From Alligator mississippiensis (Eukaryota > Chordata > Crocodylia > Alligatoridae): 64,000 nucleotides of DNA. The notes under the pieces are model-generated. The model saw only the letters and a program-made list of their open reading frames with translations. It made no database searches and was not told the origin of the DNA. Shown here piece after piece: positions 23,301 to 32,300 of the stretch; position 1 is the stretch's first letter; each line of letters begins with the position of its first letter. Made by a program: the position numbers and the translations under genes. Where the stretch lies: positions 240,896,719-240,960,718 of the forward strand of contig NC_081824.1 of NCBI RefSeq assembly GCF_030867095.1. Direction: 5' to 3'.

Positions 23301-26300
23301 CCGCTCTAGGAAAGGCACCCATAGACCTAGTGGGAAAGCGTCTCTGACAGCCAGCTGAGCATGTAGACAGCCCCCTCTATACATTCTCATTTAGAGGGAC
23401 AGGCAAGAAGCACAAGGCCACAGCAGGCTTTCCCAGCCCAGCATGGACCACTGCATTTTGGGATGTTCCTGAATCTGGCTGAAAAGATGCTAAGCTTAGG
23501 AGGCCAGAAAAAGATCAGGCTGGCAAATCACAGAACATGTACTGACAAAAGCCCCAGACCACCCTCACCATCTCGGCAGCAGAGAAGCTAACCTGCCCCT
23601 GTCCAGTGCCTCTTGGATGCTAGTTCCAAGCGGTAAATCCAAAGAGAGGCCCCAAGCCTGCTCCCTAAACTGAGGAGAGACTTAGAAGTTCGGCATCTCC
23701 CCCACCAACACACGTGTACACATGCATGCACCAGCACACATGCATGCACACTCGCACAAAACGAACAAGCCAAGGAAGAACTCAGTTCAGAGAGACTGTC
23801 TCTGCTTTGGAGAAGGCCTGGAAGGTAAAGGGAGGATTTTTAAGAAGGAAGTAATGATCTGGAGAAGTGCAGTTTGAGGAAGTCTCAGCAATGCATAGAA
23901 GGCACAGGAGTAGCACACCAGATCAGGACTGAGATTCACACCATCTCATATGAATTGCCTCAGAGAAGGTGCAAGAAAACCCAGATTTGCACCCACAGGC
24001 AAAGTTTCTTCTTAACCTCAGTCCAGCCGATGGTTGATTATAACATGACACACACAGGCAAGTATTCCCTACCAAAAAATCTGCAAAATTCAGGCGCCTA
24101 TGGGTGTGTTGAATACCCAAAGATCTGTCTCCTAGCAACCCAACTACACTTGGCCTCAGTGATATCCAGTGGCAAAAAAAGTCCTCAAGTTAACTCTGCA
24201 GTCCTCACTGTGTTTGTTGCCTCTCCATTTCACAGGACACCATGACAAAGGTAAAAGCACAAATAAAGTCCCCCATCAGCCCCAGCCATGATCATCTTCC
24301 GTGATCACTCCCATCCATCCCATCTCTTCCCCCAGTCAAACAGTCCCAAACTTTCGGGGAACGGCACTGGGCCTTTTGGACTCCAGACCTGTTCCAGATC
24401 TTGACAGACTCAGCTGCAGCCGACAGGAGAGCAATGTTATCAGAGCTGAAAGCCAGGGTCCTAACATCACTGCGATGCCCGCCAATGGTTATCTTAGACA
24501 CCCGGGCAACCTGTGGGGTTTGTGCAGATGGGTTCAGGGCATACGTCTCAACTGTGTTGTTCTGGAGCAGTAATGTGGCCTTCAGCTCCCCTTTTGGGGA
24601 CAGGATCAAGTCAAATGATCTATTTGAACAGACAAAGGCAAGGTTAGAAGAAGGGACCGTTTGAAGAACATCAGCACAGGCAAATCTGAGGAACACTCCC
24701 TCACAGGGAGATGAGTGAGGCTCTGGGACAAGAGGGAAGCACTGCCTAAGAAGCCATCCAACACTAGGACAGGCAAACCACACAGACAGCTCCCGGGAAG
24801 GAATACTCCTGCTGGGGAAGGAGCTGGAACACATACAAGACAGCGCCCATGGGTGGTTGGGAGGTAAAAGGGGGAACCAGAGAAACTGAGCAGGCCTTCC
24901 CCAGCTCTACAGCTTCCCCTATGCAGCTGAGCCAGGTTTTGAAAAGACAAGTTCACCAAGCCATAGCTCTCCTGGGCCATGAGACAGCCATACCTGAACT
25001 GCTATGGGAGGCGATTGCTAATTACTTGGGCTGGAGGGTCAGTTAGGGAGTTTTGGTGAGCTGTTGTGGGCCAGATTGGCACCCCACCCTACAACAGCTC
25101 ACTAAAACTCCGTAAGTGGCTCTGCTCCATGCTCAACAAAATGGCTGGGAGGGGGCTGTGAGTGGGCAAAGAGGCAGAGGCAGGATGGGTGGATAGGGAA
25201 GGGATCATAGGCAACACAGGGCTGGGGGAGAGCCACGATTCACTCGCTGCACAGCCCTGTGACAAATGCCAGTTGCATAGGCAGGGTCATGCAGGGAATG
25301 GATCAGGGTCTCCATGGAGACAGGCCAGGACACACATGGGCAGGGCAGATGGCCAGGCTGGGGCTCCAAACAGGGAGCTGCACCCAGGAGCAGGAATGGG
25401 ATGGGCAGGTGGGACACAGTCTGAGATAACCGGGCAGCGACAGTGCAGGGCTGGGACCAGGATCCAGGGCAGAGCCGCAACACACTCCCTGGATGCCCTT
25501 GCCTGCAGAACATGAGCTCGTCACAGGGCCAAGCAGACAGCTGACTGCGGCTCTGCCCTGGGACCCCAGCCCCACTGTCACTGCCTGTGATCCTGGCCCC
25601 ACCCACCCGGCCCTCTCCCAGGCACTGCTCCCCACTCTCCCCCAGCCACATGCCCTGCCCATATGGGTCCCACCCCCAGCTGTATGTGCAGGGCTGACGG
25701 GCCAGGGTGTCCAGGCAGCAGAGCCAAGTCTGACAGCAGCAGATGATGGAAGGAGCTGCTGCTGCCGGGGCTGCTGAGAAACAAGTCCAGGCTCTGTGCC
25801 ACCCCAACCCTGCTGCACACCCAGGGGCAGTGGGACTGGCTTTACGTGCTACGGCCCAGGCTGCCCCCCAGACCTGGGCTGAGCAGAACCAAGAGACCTG
25901 CTGTGGGCTGGACAAAATCCCTTGGCGAGCTGGATCTAGCCCACAGGCCATTATTTTGCCTACCCCTGTGCTATGGCAACCCCTCCAAGCCAGGGCTTTG
26001 CACTTACTTGATTTTAGCAGAAGCCTTAATGTTCACAACCCGCTGAATCTCCTCCTGCAGACTCAGTTCAATGCTGCTTTTAGGTTCCTCCTCCTCCTTC
26101 TCAGGCTGCTGCCTACAAAAAACAGATATGGACAGCAAATTAGTTTACCTAACACACACAGTCTATTCACACAGGGACAGACACAGAAAGACAGGGTGAC
26201 ATCCATTTTCCCCTGACAATGCAAACAAAATGTAATTCTTTTAAGACTGAAGCCAGCTGGACTCTGCTCCAGTGCTGCAGACATGTGCATGCAGTCCTGG

Positions 26301-29300
26301 CAGAGGTGCTACCATCTCAGGAATGGGAAGGAAATGATCAGACTCATGGCAGCTTTCTTACAAGTGCTAAGACCAGAGAACAATGTTGCTCAAACCAGCA
26401 CCAGAGAGATGGAAAGGACAAGGAAATATATTAGCAGAGAAATCCAGAACTCAGAAATGAAATTGGACAAATAACCAAAAATAGCTTTCAATTCACTAGT
26501 TACTCCCTATTGCTGAGGGCTCTACTGTCAGTTTTCAGCATGCAAACTGAATTCTAAATGACAAAGCTGAGCTTACCTGGCTTTTTTCCTTGCTTTCTTC
26601 ATTTTCCTTTCCATCTTCTTGTGAATTTCATCCTCAGAAAGAACATAAAATACTTCCAAAATAGAGTCTGTTCCCTGGAGACAAAACAGACAAAGTTACA
26701 GGCTCCCAGAATTGCTGCTGTTTTCATCCCAGTTTCATAAGGCTACATAAAGTTGCATTATCAGCAAACAGCCTAAGAAGTCTTTGTAGAATTGCTAGTG
26801 ATGGCTCTTTAAAACAAGACTCCCATGGTCCACTCAAACACCCAAAGCACATCACTTACGTGGCAGGCCAGGATCCGACCTGTCTGGTCAGTGGCAAGAG
26901 TAACAATTCGATCCCTCCCATCCCGCATAATAGAGCCAGCTTTGCTGCACCTCAGGAGCCGCTACAAGGAAGCAAAAGAGAAAAGAGCTGTGGAGTCACT
27001 GGTCCAGCACATCTTCAGAAGCAAAGTCACCAGTGCCTAAAAAAAGGGGTGGACAATTACTTCGGCTAGAGGGTCACTTAATGAGTTTTGGGAACCTGTC
27101 GAGGGCCACATCCATCTCTCTCTCTCCATCTACGTCTCTCCTAGTCTCTCTCTCCCGCATCTCTCCCAGTGATCTCTCCCGTCTCCCTCCCCTGCTCCCT
27201 GTATCCATCTCCCTCCCACTTTGTCTCCCCCCTCCCCATTCCCTTCCCTCCCTCTCCCCCTTTCTCCTCCCCCTCAATGCTCAGATGCAGACCCAGGCAG
27301 GAGCAATTAATGCTGCTGCCCACCCACTGGGGGGCAGGGAGCCTTGCCTAGGTCCACAACTGATGCCTGATGCTGTTGGGCAGAGACAGTGCTCCCCCCC
27401 ATCCCTTCCCACCCCACAACCCAGCACCACACAGTGGCCAGAGCTACCAGCTGCCTGTGTGCCAGATCCAGCGAGTTAGTGGCTGTTTACCTGAGGACTA
27501 GACTGAATCTGTTGGTGGGCCATTTTACCCACCCCTGGTACCTAGGACATGTGCCTGACCAGTAGCCAAGAAAGGAGGGCTGTGTACATGGGACCCTAGG
27601 ACAGAACACAGCTTCCCCTAGGCACAAATTTAACTTCTTTTATTTCTAGCTCCTCAGCTAAGAATAACATTTATTTTAGTAACAACTGAAACGTGAGAGT
27701 TGGTGATTCCCCTAGCATTCACTTTTGTTGACTGGAAGGGAATCTGACTGAGCTTATAAAAAAAAAAAAAAAAAATAAAGGAGTTGGATTATTTTCCATT
27801 TCAGGAAAGGCAAAAGAAAGGAGAGAAAGAAGCGAACATGGAACTACCTGTTTAAAAAAAAAAAAAGAGGGGGAAAGAGCCTAGAGGAAGAGAATGGGAG
27901 AGAAGTACCTGAAAGTCTGGGTAGGAGGAAAGCTGAGATCTGAAGACTTATCAAGAACATCTCCCAGGGAGCAAGCTAATAGATTAGCTGGTCAGTCAAA
28001 TCAGACAGGGTAAGAGGAGTGGTCTCACCACAGCAGCCAATACAAGATGTGGCAGCTCCACTTCCCAGACACGGATGGAGCAGCAGGCTGTTAACATTCC
28101 CACAATCTCTACCCCGAGGCTCAGTGGCAAAGGCCAGTGCCAAGTGCATTAGTGGCTGCCTGGTCTTTGCCTTTCAGGTCAACATTCCATTGGCACCACA
28201 AGCCTTTCTAGACACCTGTCACTGACCACCCATGAGGCACTCCTTGGCAGGGGTCATCAGCAAATAACTGCAGGGTCTCCCTGGAGTGTCATTCTGTGGC
28301 TAATTGGAAAAAACTGAAGAGACTGTCTTTGAGGAAGCAAAGCCTTCCCTCACACAGTGTTAGAAACCATATCACCAGGGCAGGCTTGGCATTGTGGAGC
28401 AAGCAGCCTGGACAGCTGCCAGGTCAGCTATGCAAACTGTGCTATACAGGCAAGGGAGATGTAAAACACTGTGGTTACAGATTTAAAAAAGGGAAAAAGA
28501 AAAGGCTGCTTTACTTTAAACTTGGCACACTCCCACACTGAGCCTAGCACATGCCCAGAAGAGGCATCATGTTAGTTGGACTTGGCTTGTCTGTATAGAT
28601 CAGGCACTTCAGTGGGGCTTTTTTGGTATTTTTATCTAAGGCTGATTGCCAAAAAGCTCCAATCTATACAGACACTGCGGAGCTGGGTTGAATGAATGCA
28701 CTATTTCTTCAGGTAAAGAATTTTATTTTTTTTCTTAACATCTGCAAGGAGCTCATGTGAACCTGCTCCACTTAGGTAGTGGGGCAAGGCAATTACCTCC
28801 TCAGAGGCTTCATGTATGTCCAAGGTCTCATCTATGCTGCGGGTCTCCTCTGCTCTAGCCAGAGAACCTTTGCTTTTCTTGGATTCTGGCTCCCCAGGGT
28901 CCTTCCCCTGTGCAAGACAGACAAAGGAGGGAGAAATACACTTACGATAAGAACCATACTTGTCTCCCCTATCTGCATCCTCCCATTTCTCCTAATCCAT
29001 TTACCACTGTCACAGTTTTAACCCCAAGGTGTTTCTGGGGAACCTCTAAGGTGAAAGTCGAGGTGCACCTATACATTGGCCTGAAATTGGATCAGCATTG
29101 ATTTAAAGAAAATTGACTGTATTGGAAATTGGCCTGATAGAGCCAATAAATGCTCGTGCATGTGCACAGCTGCAGTGCAGCACGCAGGCAGCTAGGAGCA
29201 CAGTCCAGCAGTTTGGAGAGCTGTGTACAGCTGGTAAGTCTGTTGTGGTGAAAGAGGAGGGGAAAGGGAAGGGGTGCTGGGGGGCAGATGAAAACCCCCC

Positions 29301-32300
29301 ACGATGAGGGAGGGAGTGGCGCTGCAGCAGGCACTGTCCAACCAGGGTAGGGTGGGGGACGGAACCACGGCTCATCCGGGGGATGCGGAGAGGGGAGACA
29401 GCAGCTCCCGCTGCTGCACACACCTCAGGAGGGTACTGGGGGCGGGGAGGGTCGCAGCCTGGCCCAGCCTCCAGCGGGAAGAGCCCGGCACAGCCCCAGC
29501 CTGCAGCTGCAGCCTGCTCTGCCCCGTGCAAATCCGGGGGGCACAAGCCCGCCCCCCCCCCCAGGGTACATACAGCAGCAGGAACTGCTCCCCTCTCCAT
29601 CCCACACCCCGTCCCACCTGGGCAGCACCTGCCCCAGCCCCACTCCCTCCCTCACCACAGGGGGTATTGATCTGCCCTCCCATGCCCCTTCCCTCCCTCC
29701 CCTTCCACCACAACAGACAAGTGCAGAAACCATGAGTGACACCAGTACTGCACTTCCCCAACTCAAGCCTGTGCTGCCAGGATCACAGGAGGGCACAAAG
29801 AGTTCATAAAACCATAGAAAATTAGGGTTGGAAGGGACCTCAGGAGGTCATCTAGTCCAATCCTCTTCTCAAAACAGGACCATCCCCAACTAGATCATTC
29901 CAGCCAGGTCTTTGTCCAGCCAAGCCTTTAAAAACCTCCAAAAATGGAGATTCCACAGCCTTTCTAGATAACTTCTTCCAGTGCTTCACCACCCTCCCAG
30001 TAAGAAAGTTTTCCCTAACATCCAACCTAAACTTCTCTTGCTGCAACCTGAAACCATTTTTCCTTGTTCTGTCATCTGGCACCACTGAGAACAGTCTAGC
30101 TCCATCCTCTTTGGAATCACCGTTCAGGTAGTTAAAGGCTGCTATCAAAACTCCTCTGTCTTCTCTTCTCCAAACTAAATAAACCCAGTTCCCTCAGCCT
30201 CTCCTCATAAATAGTGCCCCAGTCCCCGAACCATTTTTGTTGCTCTCTATTAGACTCTCCCCAACATGTTCAGTCTTTCTATAGTGGGGGCCCAAAAATG
30301 GACACATTACTCCAGATGTGGCCTCACTAATGCAGACTAGAGTGGAATAATCACTTCCCTCAGTCTGCTGGCAACACTCCTACCAATGCAGACCAGTACG
30401 CTGTTAGCCTTATTGGCAACAAGAACACACTACTGATTCATATCCAGTTTGCTGTCCACTGTAACCCTCAACTCCTTTTCTGCAGAGGGTTGGAACCCAT
30501 TGTCATCGTAAGCCACAGTCAGGAAGGGAAGAGAAGAGGGTTCATTTTGTTCTCACTTTGCTGGCCTCAAGTTTAAATCGAGGAGCAGCACTGGCATGCA
30601 CTCAATGCAAGAAAGCAGCTTTTGACAGTCCAGCCCTTCCACTTACCTGAACCTGAAATGAGAACTATCCTGAGCTTCCTGTGCCCACAGATGCAGCAGA
30701 TTTACAAAGGGCAACATAAGAGCTGAAAGTGGTACTGCATGGCAGGTCTGTAACACCACCACCACCAAAGCCAAGCACAACGCTGTTCCAGGCTAACAGC
30801 ATCCACGAGGCAATCCAGGCCAGCTATGCCCTGGTTCAATCTATTCCCAGGGCAAGCCTGGGTCACTACAAAGAGGATGAATTCCTTCCTTACCTCCTGC
30901 AAGTAGGTGATGTCCCACACCCTCAATTCACTGTCTGCAGCCCCAGTGATCACACGCTTCTCTTCTGACACCAAAACCAGGCCCCAGACCTGCCAAAGTG
31001 AACACATTGAGGAGCTCCTTCAGGTCTACTTACATGTGCCCAATCACTAGAGTGCCCTAAGGCCTCTGCACATTAGTGCAGTTGGACTTATGACACGCTT
31101 CCAAGTTCAAGGAGCCGCAGCATTCCCATTTCACCAAGGGGGAAAACAGCGGCTCAGGAAGACTAAGGCCTAAAATGAGGAACCCATAAAAGAGCTCAAG
31201 TTCCTTCTAAGCAGGGCACTACAGAAGGACACTTATTTTGGAAACATCATCCCTAGTATGTGCCATACAAGATCCCCTCAAATCCAAGGTCTCTCCCCAT
31301 CTTGCTCCACAGCCAACAAGCACAAATATTTCACATACTAAGCAGTGCAACCATACACTGCAAACCTGCACTGTGGTCAGAAGCAACCACGTGCCTTCTG
31401 AACTCCCCTCCCCACATTTCTATGCCTCGGTTACCTCAGTACGATGTCCAACCAATGTTCTGAAGCAGTGCTGGGTATCCAGGTCCCACCATTTCACCAG
31501 GGTGTCTTTACCACTGAAACAAAAAAAAAACCCAAATGACACCACCCAGACACAAGTCGACATCCCCAGAGTCCAGCCAATAATCACACACTCAAGCAAT
31601 GTGCAAAGCCAGGTGTAGTGAGTGCAAGGCCAGACTTCCTCGTATGAAGGTGAAATTGAGAGTCATAGGCCAAGCAAGATCAGAATGAGAGATCACAAAC
31701 ACAGGCACTACAGAAAGAGGCACTGCAAATTCATTAGGAGGCATTTTTTTCCTTAGGACGGATACTCAAACTTCCAGCATGGTGCTGCAGAGGAAACACT
31801 CGGCTTTATTTAAAGATAAGGATGACATGCCCAGCATGCTGGCCAAATTCCAAAGGTACAGCTCTCCAAATTTGCCCTGCATTTTCACACCAATCAACCC
31901 TACCCTATCAAATGATGGAACCACAGCATGCAAATTAGCTATGGTGAAAGGACAGCAATTGTATGAGCAATTTCCAGTGTCCTAATGGCCCGAAATAAGA
32001 GCAACCTCAACTGCTGACATGGTATCTCTGGGAAACTCATAACTAAAGACAAGAACCAATAATAACTTCCCTTAATTGCAACCTAATTTCACCCAGAAAC
32101 CTTTAAATATACACGTAAAAGTTTAAATTATTACAGTACAATTTTAGTTAAATTACTCAGTAGGGAGATCTGATTGCAAATGCTAATTTTCCTAAAGGAC
32201 TCGTTTTTAAATTAATATCTTCACAAACTAATAGTTAAGTGCTCTTGTAAAGTATCAGAATAAATGCTGAGAACTTAATAGGACAGGCTGCTATTTTCAT

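Noticed and set aside
23700-23760. Possible tandem or CRISPR-like array around ACACATGCATGCAC
   Set aside because: It is a short degenerate alternating purine-pyrimidine repeat with no regular spacers, in a vertebrate intron.
25205-25951. 248-codon minus-strand frame and overlapping frames on both strands
   Set aside because: It lies wholly inside the hAT-type element with exact flanking duplications, and has no transposase motifs. Overlapping long frames on both strands point to GC composition.
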